A stretch of DNA of 64,000 nt from Balneola sp. (GTDB lineage: Bacteria; Bacteroidota; Rhodothermia; Balneolales; Balneolaceae): the NCBI GenBank assembly GCA_002720745.1, contig PBJO01000023.1:1-64000 (forward strand), written 5' to 3'. The first letter of the stretch is position 1; every line of letters starts with the position of its first letter. The position numbers were made by a program, and so were the translations under genes. This document shows, in pieces, positions 9,304 to 18,893 of the stretch. Under the pieces are notes generated by a model. The model made no database searches. It was not told the origin of the DNA and worked only from the letters and a program-made list of their open reading frames with translations.

Positions 9304-9499
9304 TTAGATGTCATATGATATAGGAATAGTAAAATTTTTTAAATCAATACTATCTTATATTACCCAAACCACACGTTAAAATTCCAGGTGACTGTACTTC
9401 TTACTGTCTTTTAGATTTATCATAGTAGGTACCAGACATAGGTAAGATGATTGGTCATAATAGGATTATTTAATAAAGTGAGATGACAAAGGATCTAAT

Positions 9500-9532
9500 A
9501 AATATTATTTAGAATAAATCTAAATAATATTT
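9500..9532. promoter_or_regulatory. Perfect 14-bp dyad, possible iron operator or terminator
   Basis: AAATATTATTTAGA (9500-9513) and TCTAAATAATATTT (9519-9532) are exact reverse complements separated by ATAAA. The inner part, ATTTAGA-N5-TCTAAAT, is identical in layout to the dyad upstream of hmuS (62564-62582). It lies 81 bases past the GH5 stop codon (so it could end that transcript) and upstream of fbpA (so it could be an operator). Confidence 0.55.
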
Positions 9533-9612
9533 TAAATTTTTGCAACTTATGACATTCTTTAGGCAACGCCGTCATACACAATCTTTTACTGGTGTGAACT
9601 AACTTTTTATAC

Positions 9613-11562
9613 TTATTTGACTAGTATCATTTTCTTAGTTTCAGTAAACGTTGGAGTAGTAAGAATATAAAAGTATATACCTGTTGCTAAAGCTGAAGCA
9701 TCAAATCCTACTGAATGATTACCTGGCTGCATTATACCGCTTACCAATTGTTCCACCCTTTTCCCAACACTATCATATACCTCTAATCTTACATTGGTTG
9801 AACGTTTAAGGGTAAAAGAAATGGAAGTATTTGGATTAAATGGATTTGGATAATTTTGATGCAATTGATAATCTGTTACTTCGCTTAGAGGCTGCATACT
9901 AACCTCATACTTACCTATTTCCACGATACGAATAAGATCAAACCATAACTCAGCGGTACCCATTGCTCCGGTTTCAGAAACTATCTGAAATACATCTACA
10001 GCTGTCCAATCAAAATCACCCTGAGGATTAAACCATTGATTGTCATCCCAACTACCCATTTCTGTAAAACTACTTAATGGTATCCGTACTTCCTCCCATT
10101 CACCGTTCCATAATAAATCATTGGGATCAACTCTTAGGTTCATTCTCCAAGGTCTGTCCTCGGTGTCAGTTTTCTTTGTGTCAATAAACCTAAGATCAAA
10201 GGATGTCGGTTCGGTTCCCTTTACATAAAACAGGAGCTCATATGCATTGACCAACTGGCTCATATCTTTGTTTGGGACTAAGTTAAATCCAATGGATTCA
10301 TATTGAGTGGATCCAGCCCAGTATATGCTAAACTCACCTTCCCATTTCGTTTCTGAATGATAAAGTTCGAGAGAACCATTATTTACATAATGTGAGCCTT
10401 GAACTCCCTGTCCCATGTAGTCCGAATAAATCTCAAAACCGGTGCTATCGGGGCTAATCATGTAATCGGTCTGTGGTGGGACATTAAAACCTAGGGATTC
10501 TAATAGGGGCACATTTAGATCATGATCAAATAAACCCTCTCCACCTTCTTCAAAAACTCCAAAGCCACCATGATAGTCCCACATAGTCCAAGCAATACCC
10601 GATTCATTTAAATAGTCTACCACAACCTTGTACCAATTTACTCGGCTTTTATTATCACTATTAGGTATATAAACTCCAAATTCTCCGCAGAAAACAGGTA
10701 CTCCTCTTTGCTTCGAAAATGCAACCGCAATATCGATTTTCTGCTTTATGAAGTTGGCATTTCCCTCATTACTGTAATTATTAAATGCTCCCTGAACCCA
10801 CGTCCCTTGTAAGGAGGTTGGGAACCTAGGCATAGCATTCGCCTCAAAAGGAAAAGGTATGCCACCTAAATCGGTCATCGATGGGGTCGTCCAACTTGCT
10901 CCTTGATGCGTAAGTACAAAAGGATCGTAGAAATGAAAAGTATAAATAAGATTATCATCTTCATAGGCGGGCATCTTAGATAAACTATTATAACTATTGT
11001 AATCTGCACCACCTACAATAATGGTGTGGGTTGTGTCGACCGAACGAATGGTTTGTATGACATCACCCTGTATGGAATTCCAAAGATTATGAGAAATACC
11101 GTGAGGCTCGTTTAAAATTTCATAGAGTATTTTATCGGATCTGCCTTGAAAATGTTGGGCCATTTGCAACCAAACCGGATTTAAAACATCACCAATTTGT
11201 GGGTCTGTTGCATCACTAGGATCAAAGGTATGATTGTCCAATATAAGATGTATATCCAGTTCTTCCGCCCAATCGACAACCTCATCCAAGAAAAACAAAA
11301 AGAGTGGATCCAAGGTATAATCAGGAGCACCTTGGGTCATCGAATGCAGGTTTATGGGTACCCGAATAACATCTACACCTAATGATTTTATATCAACAAA
11401 ATCTTCATAAGTGTATTTTGAAAAATCTATGCTTCCTGAAGAGCCAGCTTGAAACCAGTTTGTTAGATTGACTCCTTTAGTAAATGGGAGTTCTGTTGTA
11501 CTGCTGACTTGGGCATTAAGCTGAGTAGAAATAAGTAATATGCTAAGTATCAGAAATTTCAT
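9613..11562 (-). CDS. Secreted GH5 endoglucanase-like enzyme with carbohydrate-binding module and T9SS tail
   Basis: 649 residues. Signal peptide (MKFLILSILLISTQLNAQ), GH5 (beta/alpha)8 catalytic domain about 28-360, a CBM11-like beta domain about 370-555, and a T9SS sorting domain about 570-649 (LHQNYPNPFNP ... ETKKMILVK). Catalytic residues are E152 (acid/base, in LNEPHG) and E294 (nucleophile, in FCGEFGVY). GVNLTNWF, VIRVPINLH and LILDNHTF are other GH5 strand motifs. GH5 enzymes cut beta-1,4-glucans, mannans and related glycans; the motif set fits an endo-beta-glucanase, but specificity cannot be fixed by eye. The T9SS tail predicts release or anchoring outside the outer membrane. A GH3 beta-glucosidase-like gene lies 4 kb away. 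Confidence 0.9.
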   Translation of the reverse strand: MKFLILSILLISTQLNAQVSSTTELPFTKGVNLTNWFQAGSSGSIDFSKYTYEDFVDIKSLGVDVIRVPINLHSMTQGAPDYTLDPLFLFFLDEVVDWAEELDIHLILDNHTFDPSDATDPQIGDVLNPVWLQMAQHFQGRSDKILYEILNEPHGISHNLWNSIQGDVIQTIRSVDTTHTIIVGGADYNSYNSLSKMPAYEDDNLIYTFHFYDPFVLTHQGASWTTPSMTDLGGIPFPFEANAMPRFPTSLQGTWVQGAFNNYSNEGNANFIKQKIDIAVAFSKQRGVPVFCGEFGVYIPNSDNKSRVNWYKVVVDYLNESGIAWTMWDYHGGFGVFEEGGEGLFDHDLNVPLLESLGFNVPPQTDYMISPDSTGFEIYSDYMGQGVQGSHYVNNGSLELYHSETKWEGEFSIYWAGSTQYESIGFNLVPNKDMSQLVNAYELLFYVKGTEPTSFDLRFIDTKKTDTEDRPWRMNLRVDPNDLLWNGEWEEVRIPLSSFTEMGSWDDNQWFNPQGDFDWTAVDVFQIVSETGAMGTAELWFDLIRIVEIGKYEVSMQPLSEVTDYQLHQNYPNPFNPNTSISFTLKRSTNVRLEVYDSVGKRVEQLVSGIMQPGNHSVGFDASALATGIYFYILTTPTFTETKKMILVK

Positions 11563-11586
11563 TCCCTCGTTTATTATTTTCGAATA

Positions 11587-12837
11587 TCAGTGTAATATTT
11601 CCGTATTAATCAACAATCGATTGATATACAAATGAGACATTTTGCGGCCATAAAAACCATCATACGGGTCGATTTGTGTCATAAGTACCGCTGCTAAATT
11701 TTCCGCGGGATCAATAAAAAAGAAGGTCTGGAACGCACCGATCCAAGAAAGCTGCCCAACCGATCCTAAAGATTTGGTTTCTGCTAAATTAGTAATAACG
11801 TCAAACCCTAAACCAAAACCATAACCAGGCGATTGGTACAAATCACTAACATGATTCTGGCCCATCAAATCAATTGTTTTAGGACTTAATAACTGTGTAC
11901 CATTCATAGCTTTCCCGTTTTCCAGAAACAGCCTGCAAAACTTTAAGTAATCACCAGCTGTTGAGAATAGACCATTAACACCTCCAAATACGGTATTACC
12001 TGTCTTTGGAGTTTGCTCTGGGCTTAACACCATACGACCCTCTTTATTATAAGTGTGCAAAGTCACTACTCGGTCATGCTTAGCTTCATCCAGATTATAA
12101 CCCGTGTCCTCCATACCAAGAGGATCAAATAATCTTTTCTGTAAAAATTCAGAGGTAGTCATTCCTGAAAAATGCTCAACTAATCGGCTTAATACTTCTT
12201 GTGATGCGCTATAGTACCATCGTTCGCCGGGATGCCCAATTAAAGGAAGAGAGGCCATAGCCTGAACTCGCTCGGCAATTGTAACTGGCTGATCAGTATA
12301 CAAGGCTTGCATGTAGTCTTGATCCAATTGAGAAGCGCCGAGACCATGGGATAAGCCAGAGTTATGGGTCAACAGATGAATAATACGAATTGGTCCTTTG
12401 GCCAGCTCGGTGTCTCCTTTCTTACTTTCGGTTGGGTCTAAAGCCACCCTGGAGTTTTGAAATTCGGGTAAATACCAATATACCGGATCATTAAGCTGAA
12501 AATGCCCTTCTTCGTAGAGCATCATAAAAGCTGTTGATACAACTGCCTTAGTCATAGATTGGATAAAGAATATATTGTCTGCGATCATAACCTTTCGATA
12601 GTCAACATTGCTGTAGCCTAACGCCTCATAATGAGCCAGATAACCATTTCGATACGCCATACTCACAAAACCAGGCGCATTTCCAGCGTTAATTTCTTGC
12701 TGTAAATAATTAGTGTAACGGTCCAACCGTTCTGCAGACATACCTGCCAAGACAGGATTTATCACCTGAGCTGTTAGCAGCTGTATACTTAGAATTAAGC
12801 TGAAAGCAAATAGAATAGAAGTAACGTTTAAACGCAT
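11587..12837 (-). CDS. Exported beta-lactamase-family serine hydrolase
   Basis: 416 residues. N-terminal signal (MRLNVTSILFAFSLILSIQLLTAQ), then a single class C beta-lactamase-like domain. Catalytic motif S94-M-T-K97 (in FIQSMTKAVV) and Y209-S-A211 (in RWYYSASQEV) are in place. ILLTHNSGLSHGLG-type sequence (here IHLLTHNSGLSHGLG) and FDPLGMEDTGY are standard for the family. It belongs to the esterase/D-aminopeptidase-like group rather than true beta-lactamases. It lies 24 bases upstream of the GH5 gene on the same strand and is probably co-transcribed, suggesting de-esterification of plant or algal glycans, but that is inference. Confidence 0.88.
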   Translation of the reverse strand: MRLNVTSILFAFSLILSIQLLTAQVINPVLAGMSAERLDRYTNYLQQEINAGNAPGFVSMAYRNGYLAHYEALGYSNVDYRKVMIADNIFFIQSMTKAVVSTAFMMLYEEGHFQLNDPVYWYLPEFQNSRVALDPTESKKGDTELAKGPIRIIHLLTHNSGLSHGLGASQLDQDYMQALYTDQPVTIAERVQAMASLPLIGHPGERWYYSASQEVLSRLVEHFSGMTTSEFLQKRLFDPLGMEDTGYNLDEAKHDRVVTLHTYNKEGRMVLSPEQTPKTGNTVFGGVNGLFSTAGDYLKFCRLFLENGKAMNGTQLLSPKTIDLMGQNHVSDLYQSPGYGFGLGFDVITNLAETKSLGSVGQLSWIGAFQTFFFIDPAENLAAVLMTQIDPYDGFYGRKMSHLYINRLLINTEILH

Positions 12838-13022
12838 AATAAATTTATACTGTGCTAAGATTCAATATATCATTTAGTATAGAGTAATTGTAAAACATAG
12901 ACCAATTAATGATAGTTAAGCCTATTAATTAAGTTTTTATGAGTCTTTTATGCAATCTAAGCTCATTATACGAATCATTTATATCTCATATAGTCAACTT
13001 ATGGAATATAAACAGCACTTTC

Positions 13023-13616
13023 CTATTTTACTCTTTTCGTATCCTTTTTAACATCCATATCTATGTGTTTTCGAACTCGTTCTAAATATTTTACTCGTTT
13101 TTTATTTGAGATAAATGGTACGCTCCAAAATTGAGTGGTTTTAGTCTTAAACCACCCAAATACAAAAGAATAAACACCCATCTCTAACCGTAGTCTAACA
13201 GAATTTACGTATAAAGTGAGTACAGGTAGCCTGGGAGAGCCGTGAGTTAAATAAGTGCGTACTTTTTTATCCCCTAATAAAGGCATCGGGATGCCGTAAG
13301 TTTGTGTTAATGTCTTAAATTCATAAGCAAAACCCGGTGAGAAAACCTGATCAAAAAAACCTTCTAATAATGGAGTACAGCGAAACCACCAAACTGGTGA
13401 AATAAAGTAAATACGATTCGATTTCTTGACTAAATCTTGATACTTTTTTACATCATTCTGATTTTTATACCATCTCGATGGTGAAAATTTATCTTCGTAT
13501 AAATCAATAACCTCATAATCCTGAGACCAGTATTCGAAACGTTTTTTCATTGTATTAAGGATGCCATTGTAGCAAAAAGAGGCTTTATCTGGATGGCCTA
13601 TAATGATAAGATTCAT
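13023..13616 (-). CDS. NAD(P)H-dependent quinone oxidoreductase, flavodoxin fold
   Basis: 197 residues of the Flavodoxin_2 / NQO1-KefF-MdaB family. The opening MNLIIIGHPDKASFCYNGIL is the FMN/FAD-phosphate loop, and FISPVWWFRCTPLLEGFFDQ then VFSPGFAYEF is the classic family core. A basic C-terminal extension (KRVKYLERVRKHIDMDVKK) ends the protein. It is cytosolic with no signal peptide. It would reduce quinones or related electrophiles by two electrons with NAD(P)H. It stands alone between intergenic gaps of about 170-185 bases, so it is probably a single-gene unit. Confidence 0.85.
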   Translation of the reverse strand: MNLIIIGHPDKASFCYNGILNTMKKRFEYWSQDYEVIDLYEDKFSPSRWYKNQNDVKKYQDLVKKSNRIYFISPVWWFRCTPLLEGFFDQVFSPGFAYEFKTLTQTYGIPMPLLGDKKVRTYLTHGSPRLPVLTLYVNSVRLRLEMGVYSFVFGWFKTKTTQFWSVPFISNKKRVKYLERVRKHIDMDVKKDTKRVK

Positions 13617-13786
13617 GTAAGTAACTATAATTGAACTTTAAAGTATCTAGAGACCTTTACGTTAGCCAAAGACTATCATATAAACTTTAGAAGCAACTAT
13701 TAGTTCCATTACTAATCAGTAGTATCACTAAACAGTATCTATAGATTAAAAATACACAACTCCTGTCTGATGAGAAATTATTAATC

Positions 13787-15538
13787 CTACCTTACCAGCG
13801 TCATTGTCTTACTTATTTTGAACCCATCTACTTTCAACAAATACGTGTAAATTCCACTTGATAATCCTGAAGCATCAAAATTAACAGTATAATTTCCAGA
13901 TTGCTGTATACTATTTACTAATGTTGATACAGATTGTCCAATACTGTTCGTTACTACAAGTTCAATATGTGAAAGTTTATCAACTGAATACGAGATTTTT
14001 GTTAATGGGTTAAATGGGTTTGGATAATTCTGGTGCAATCTAATTGATTGTGATTTTTCGCTATCTATTTCAATATTTGTTGCATTTTTGAGCCTGAAAT
14101 CTGCAACTAAAGGTAGATGATCAGATGCTTCATAGGTATCATCTCCTTGCAAAAAAGTAGTATCAAGAAATTCTTGAGGTAATGTTTTACTATGCAATGA
14201 ATAACTAGTTCCTAACTCCAAAACTGAACCCGTATATACTATATAATCTAATCTGCCAGCTCCAAAAGAAGAATTTTCATTATACCAAGTAAATGTTGTA
14301 GGTAGCCCAGGGTTAAAGGGCTTTGCATCTTCTAATGCTGTCCCATCCCAATCAGGTGTAAAATCTTGGCCATATTCAACTTCATTTATAATATCCCCAG
14401 TAAGCAATGTCTTTACCTGTTGATTTAGACCTACAAGGTTCATATCACCAACTATAACAATGGGAGTATCTTCAGCTATATTAAATTCTCTACCCTCTTT
14501 GGATTCTCTCAAAAATGCCATAAATGCGTCTATTTCATCTTGACGGCCTTGATCGTTTGAACAACAAGGTGGATGCGCGACAATCATCAATACATTTTGG
14601 AAAGATATATTATCGATTTTGACTAAATAAGCTGCATTACCTTTTATCGCTTTTTGCTTAAGAATAGGATAGCGACTTACTAATAAATTATCATTTCCCA
14701 CATCACCGCTGTACCATTGACCCCCTAAGAATTCTTTTATAAGGAATGCCGCATCTGCACCAGAATTATCATATACCTCTTGAAGTCCAATTATATCTGG
14801 TTCGATAAATTGAAAAATACGCCTAAAACTATCTCTAGCCTCGAGATTAAATAAGTAATCTCGGTATACATTATAGGATAAAAATCGTAAATCGAATTCA
14901 GTCTCTCTATCTAAATGTATAAATGAATTAAAGGTTGATTTACTATTCTTTAAAGTGTAAAAAAAATTCGAAGGGTTATTAGGTGCTAAATCACCTCCAG
15001 ACACTTGGGTTCTAAAAAAAAATGCAAGAGTATCAGAACTAAATAACTTTTTTCCTTTTATCTCTGAATTCTTGTCCATTTTTATTTCAAAGAAATCAGA
15101 CGTAACTGTAGGCGCAGACACTAAGCCTACATCATAGGAGCTAATTGAAGCCACTCCATCTAAATAAACATCTCCTTCTCGATCACCAAAAATAAATTGC
15201 AATTCATAACCGATTCCCTCTAGTTCCACACCTGTATTGCTATTATTATCCGTATCTATGAATAGACTCAAATCATTGGATTGTTGAAGTAGAATTTCTG
15301 AATTCAATTCTAATAAGAAATAAATAAATCTGTCATCATCATATATTTTTATGCGTTCAATATCTAACTCCCCATTTCCAAAATCTCCCGCGCTCTCTTG
15401 GGCATATTCTGGAATATTATTCCAATCTGACATATTCTCATCAACTAATATAGTCTGAGCAACTATCCGTTGCGAGCAAAGCAGTATCAAGATTATGTAA
15501 ACACAATTACCAATGAAATAACTATTATAAAATCTCAT
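13787..15538 (-). CDS. Secreted endonuclease/exonuclease/phosphatase-family protein with T9SS tail
   Basis: I place the start at the ATG at 15538, because AAGGA lies five bases upstream and the product then opens with a good signal peptide (MRFYNSYFIGNCVYIILILL ... VAQ); a longer frame starts at 15574. Domain order: CBM9/DOMON-like beta domain (about 30-185), EEP catalytic domain (about 215-490) and T9SS sorting domain (LHQNYPNPFNP ... SKTMTLVR). EEP motifs seen are IGLQEVYD, VIVGDMNLVG, RLDYIVYTGS and ASDHLPLVAD, giving the metal-binding Glu, the Asp-x-Asn pair and the Asp-His pair. The family includes DNases, phosphodiesterases and sphingomyelinases. Extracellular DNA or phosphodiester scavenging is plausible; the substrate is not determined. 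Confidence 0.87.
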   Translation of the reverse strand: MRFYNSYFIGNCVYIILILLCSQRIVAQTILVDENMSDWNNIPEYAQESAGDFGNGELDIERIKIYDDDRFIYFLLELNSEILLQQSNDLSLFIDTDNNSNTGVELEGIGYELQFIFGDREGDVYLDGVASISSYDVGLVSAPTVTSDFFEIKMDKNSEIKGKKLFSSDTLAFFFRTQVSGGDLAPNNPSNFFYTLKNSKSTFNSFIHLDRETEFDLRFLSYNVYRDYLFNLEARDSFRRIFQFIEPDIIGLQEVYDNSGADAAFLIKEFLGGQWYSGDVGNDNLLVSRYPILKQKAIKGNAAYLVKIDNISFQNVLMIVAHPPCCSNDQGRQDEIDAFMAFLRESKEGREFNIAEDTPIVIVGDMNLVGLNQQVKTLLTGDIINEVEYGQDFTPDWDGTALEDAKPFNPGLPTTFTWYNENSSFGAGRLDYIVYTGSVLELGTSYSLHSKTLPQEFLDTTFLQGDDTYEASDHLPLVADFRLKNATNIEIDSEKSQSIRLHQNYPNPFNPLTKISYSVDKLSHIELVVTNSIGQSVSTLVNSIQQSGNYTVNFDASGLSSGIYTYLLKVDGFKISKTMTLVR

Positions 15539-15621
15539 ATCTATCCTTTTTTCTTCATTTAAAGAAAATAACATAATTAATGATTATCCTTATGTAATAC
15601 ATTACTTAATACTTTTCAATT

Positions 15622-18084
15622 ATGCATCGAATTTATATACAAAGCCGTCATCTTCTCATATATTCGGTTTTAATATTGTTAATTAGTAGCTGCTCTAATG
15701 TATCACAGGACCCATGGACTACCCTAGAACCTCTACCCCTAGATCCAGCCATTGAGTCTCAAATCGATGAAATACTACCCAAACTCAGCCTAGAACAAAA
15801 GGTTGGTCAAGTTATTCAAGCTGACAATTCATCGGTTACTCCCGAAGATGTAAAAAAATATCGTTTAGGTTCCGTACTAAGCGGTGGAAATTCGGCACCA
15901 GGACCTCTTCCATACGCTAATGCCGATACTTGGGTTGAAATGGCAGACGCATACTTTGAGGCCTCAACAGACACCGAAGGTGTTGAAATTGCAATACCTA
16001 TTATATTAGGTATAGACGCAGTTCATGGCCATGCAAATCTTGTAGGAGCGATTGTATTCCCTCATAATATCGGCTTAGGTGCAGCTCGTAATCCTGACTT
16101 AATCCAGGAAATCGCTCGCATAACCGCTCATGAATTAACCGTATCAGGCCATGATTGGACTTTTGCACCTACCCTTGCCGTCCCACAGGATCTTCGTTGG
16201 GGTCGCAGCTATGAAGGTTTTTCAGAGGACCCAGTCATTGTGAATTCTTATGGCGATCAAATAGTGATCGGCTTACAGGGTCGCTTTGGCACGGATGATT
16301 TTATGGGCCCTGGCACGGTTATTTCAAGTGCTAAGCATTTTGTTGCCGATGGAGCCACCGAAAATGGTGTCGATCAAGGTGATGCTAAGATTTCCGAGAA
16401 GGAACTCAGCGATGTGCATGCAGCTGGGTACTACACCGCTATTCCTGCAGGAGTGCAAACCGTTATGGCATCTTTTAACAGCTGGAATGGCAGAAAATTG
16501 CACGGTGACAAGGAACTACTGACCGATGTGCTCAAAGCAAAGATGGGATTTAATGGTTTTGTCGTGGGTGATTGGAACGGTCATGGACAGGTACCAGGAT
16601 GTACCAACACCGACTGTGCACAATCCTTCATTGCTGGCGTAGATATGTTTATGGCACCCGATAGCTGGAAGGGCTTATACGAAAATACCCTCAGTCAGGT
16701 ACAAAATGGTACAATTAGTATGGAAAGACTCGACGATGCCGTTCGTAGAATCCTTCGTGTAAAATTAGCTTCCGGTATCTTTGAAAAAGGACTACCTAGC
16801 CAAAGAATGAATGCAGGTGATGAGTCACAGTTAGGTCTGGAAGAACACCGCACTGTCGCGCGACAAGCTGTTAGAGAATCCATGGTATTATTAAAAAATA
16901 ATAACCAAACCCTACCCTTAAACGCTGGCTCTAAAATCTTGGTGGTGGGTGATGGAGCTAATAGTATATCCAAGGCTAGTGGTGGGTGGACGCTCTCATG
17001 GCAAGGAACCGGCCATACTAATGACGAATTTCCCAACGGTGTGTCCATTTTAGAGGGTATTCGCCAAGTGGTTAATGAAGCTGGCGGCCAAGTCATCTAC
17101 TCCGAGTCAGGCGAAGTTCCTATTCCAGTAGATGCCATTATTGCCATTTATGGAGAAGACCCCTATGCCGAATTTCAAGGAGATAGAGAGCAACTGGATT
17201 TTGAGCCCAACGGATTTGATGTCAACTTACTAGCAGAATATCTGTCACAAGACATCCCTGTAGTATCGGTTTTCTTATCTGGTCGCCCCATGTGGACCAA
17301 CCCAGAACTTAATAACTCAGATGCTTTTGTTGCAGCCTGGTTACCAGGAAGTGAAGGTGGTGGAGTAGCCGATCTGTTGTTTCAAACAGATCCATCCTAT
17401 GATTTCACTGGCACATTATCTTTTAGTTGGCCTATATCTGCATTGGTATCTAAGGACTCTGAAACTTTATTTGCCCTAGGATATGGTCTTACTTACTCCA
17501 GTGAAAAAGAACTTCCAACACTATCTGTAAATTCGGGGCTAAAGAATGCTGAAGTAGCTTCCACTGGTGTGTTCTTTACAAAAGGAGCAGCAGTTGCTCC
17601 ATGGGGTTTGTGGTTGGACTCAGGTGATCTAGATAAACAAATTGCGAGCTACCCTACCTCAGTAGGAGGACTTATCGTTAGTAAAACAGACTATCAAGCC
17701 CAAGAGGATGGCCTCCGTATCAATTGGACTCAGTCCTTAGGAGATTATATTCGAATATCCACAGCTTCTCCAACAAGCTTAGCCAGAGAATCAAATGGTG
17801 CTATGGAACTAAGCTTTAGTGCCAAATCATTCAATGGTGCTGTTACTATTCAAATTAGTCAATGCAACGATGATAAAAACTGTGATGCCACTCTACCTAT
17901 AAAACTAGATTTAGATTGGTACGAATTTAGTGTTAGTCTAAGTTGTTTTGATGACCTAGGAGTTGACATGTCGACCATAAGCTCAGCTTTTGAGATCAAA
18001 TCTGAAACTATGGCAGATATTGGTATAGCTGACATACGTTTAACACCAGACATAGACGCTCGGGCGAGTTGCGATGGACGTTAA
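15622..18084 (+). CDS. GH3 beta-glucosidase-like lipoprotein
   Basis: 820 residues. Lipoprotein signal with lipobox LLISSC (C24). GH3 N-terminal barrel about 45-395 with LGIDAVHGHANLVGA, FAPTLAVPQDLRWGRSYEGF, K238-H239 and nucleophile D317 in VVGDWNGHGQV; GH3 C-terminal domain about 415-635 (VLLKNNNQTLPL, GDGANSISKASGGWTLSWQG); then a beta-sandwich extension to 820. The set matches exo-1,4/1,3-beta-glucosidases of the ExoP type found in marine bacteria. It would release glucose from oligosaccharides made by the GH5 and GH16 enzymes. It is divergent from the EEP gene; the start lies only 83 bases from that gene's start, so the two promoters probably overlap. Confidence 0.92.
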   Translation: MHRIYIQSRHLLIYSVLILLISSCSNVSQDPWTTLEPLPLDPAIESQIDEILPKLSLEQKVGQVIQADNSSVTPEDVKKYRLGSVLSGGNSAPGPLPYANADTWVEMADAYFEASTDTEGVEIAIPIILGIDAVHGHANLVGAIVFPHNIGLGAARNPDLIQEIARITAHELTVSGHDWTFAPTLAVPQDLRWGRSYEGFSEDPVIVNSYGDQIVIGLQGRFGTDDFMGPGTVISSAKHFVADGATENGVDQGDAKISEKELSDVHAAGYYTAIPAGVQTVMASFNSWNGRKLHGDKELLTDVLKAKMGFNGFVVGDWNGHGQVPGCTNTDCAQSFIAGVDMFMAPDSWKGLYENTLSQVQNGTISMERLDDAVRRILRVKLASGIFEKGLPSQRMNAGDESQLGLEEHRTVARQAVRESMVLLKNNNQTLPLNAGSKILVVGDGANSISKASGGWTLSWQGTGHTNDEFPNGVSILEGIRQVVNEAGGQVIYSESGEVPIPVDAIIAIYGEDPYAEFQGDREQLDFEPNGFDVNLLAEYLSQDIPVVSVFLSGRPMWTNPELNNSDAFVAAWLPGSEGGGVADLLFQTDPSYDFTGTLSFSWPISALVSKDSETLFALGYGLTYSSEKELPTLSVNSGLKNAEVASTGVFFTKGAAVAPWGLWLDSGDLDKQIASYPTSVGGLIVSKTDYQAQEDGLRINWTQSLGDYIRISTASPTSLARESNGAMELSFSAKSFNGAVTIQISQCNDDKNCDATLPIKLDLDWYEFSVSLSCFDDLGVDMSTISSAFEIKSETMADIGIADIRLTPDIDARASCDGR

Positions 18085-18108
18085 TCCAATCAATTCATAA
18101 ATGATTAG

Positions 18109-18144
18109 CTTCAGGCCTGAAGAATATTTCAAATATTAGATAAT
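18109..18144 (+). terminator. Palindrome pair after GH3, possible terminator
   Basis: CTTCAGGCCTGAAG (18109-18122) is a perfect palindrome 25 bases past the GH3 stop. It is followed at once by AATATTT-C-AAATATT (18123-18137) and then an A/T stretch with several T runs. The first can fold as a 5-bp stem with GGCC loop. A terminator is the simplest reading; an operator for the next gene is possible. Confidence 0.4.
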
Positions 18145-18186
18145 TTTTTAACTATTTTTCTTTTTTAGTAAACAAACAAAGTGACT

Positions 18187-18681
18187 ATGAAAAATCTATT
18201 CCTATTATCTGCATTTTTATATCTAGGTTGCGTACCTAATACAGAACAAGCTTTAGTAGATGAAGGTATGCTAAGCCAAACCCTAATTGAACTATCTCAA
18301 AACTTTCAACTTGCCTACATCAACAATGACTATGAAGACGCCAGTACTTTCATGAGTACAGACTTTGAAACAACAGTTTTCAACTCAAATGGCACTGAAC
18401 TGATTATACAGACTCAAGATAATATTGAAAATTCTGGCGATGGCTGGGACTTCGATGAGTTTGTTATGTCAAATCATGCTGTGACATTCTCCGCAGATCA
18501 AACAACCGCAGTTATTGTGTTCAATACTGATGGGAGCATTAGTTTTGAAGGTGGCGAGCAAAATGTACCCTATGCTACAAGAGCATCACAAACTTGGGTG
18601 AATACCAGTATGGGATGGAAAGTAATGCATTCACATTGGTCACCTAGAGTTGGAGCAGTAGGAGTACCTGTAGAAGAATAA
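18187..18681 (+). CDS. NTF2-like (SnoaL/DUF4440-type) lipoprotein
   Basis: 164 residues from the ATG at 18187; a GTG six bases upstream is an alternative start. The signal MKNLFLLSAFLYLGC ends in a lipobox Cys (C15). The mature part has the NTF2-like cone-fold pattern: a helix with YINNDYEDASTFMSTDF, strands (VTFSADQTTAVIVFNTDG), and a final RASQTWVNTSMGWKVMHSHW typical of SnoaL/DUF4440 proteins. These domains bind or convert small molecules, and many have no known function. It follows GH3 on the same strand but is separated by 100 bases with a palindromic element. Confidence 0.75.
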   Translation: MKNLFLLSAFLYLGCVPNTEQALVDEGMLSQTLIELSQNFQLAYINNDYEDASTFMSTDFETTVFNSNGTELIIQTQDNIENSGDGWDFDEFVMSNHAVTFSADQTTAVIVFNTDGSISFEGGEQNVPYATRASQTWVNTSMGWKVMHSHWSPRVGAVGVPVEE

Positions 18682-18893
18682 CGCCAACGCTGCTATTTTA
18701 TAAGGTAAACCGCATTTTATTAATGTTTGATTTGTGTTCATCAAATTAGCTTGCTTTAGTAATTATACAAATTTTATGATTGCTTTGATACGATTGTATC
18801 TCTAACACTAGAATAAGTCTGTGATATTAATTAGATACGTAAATTATTTTAGCATCTTACACTGACAAAAGTAGTGCTAGATAATAAAATTTC

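Larger units (their letters stand above)
8940..9612. other. Long intergenic region upstream of the ferric-iron operon
   Basis: A 673-base AT-rich gap. It holds a decayed reading frame on the minus strand (9118-9303) and a perfect long dyad (9500-9532). No tRNA, intact small gene or riboswitch was recognised. If the dyad controls fbpA, the leader would be more than 500 bases long. Confidence 0.5.

Noticed and set aside
16286-17096. Extra frames inside the GH3 gene on both strands
   Set aside because: They overlap a clear GH3 enzyme and show no motif or signal.
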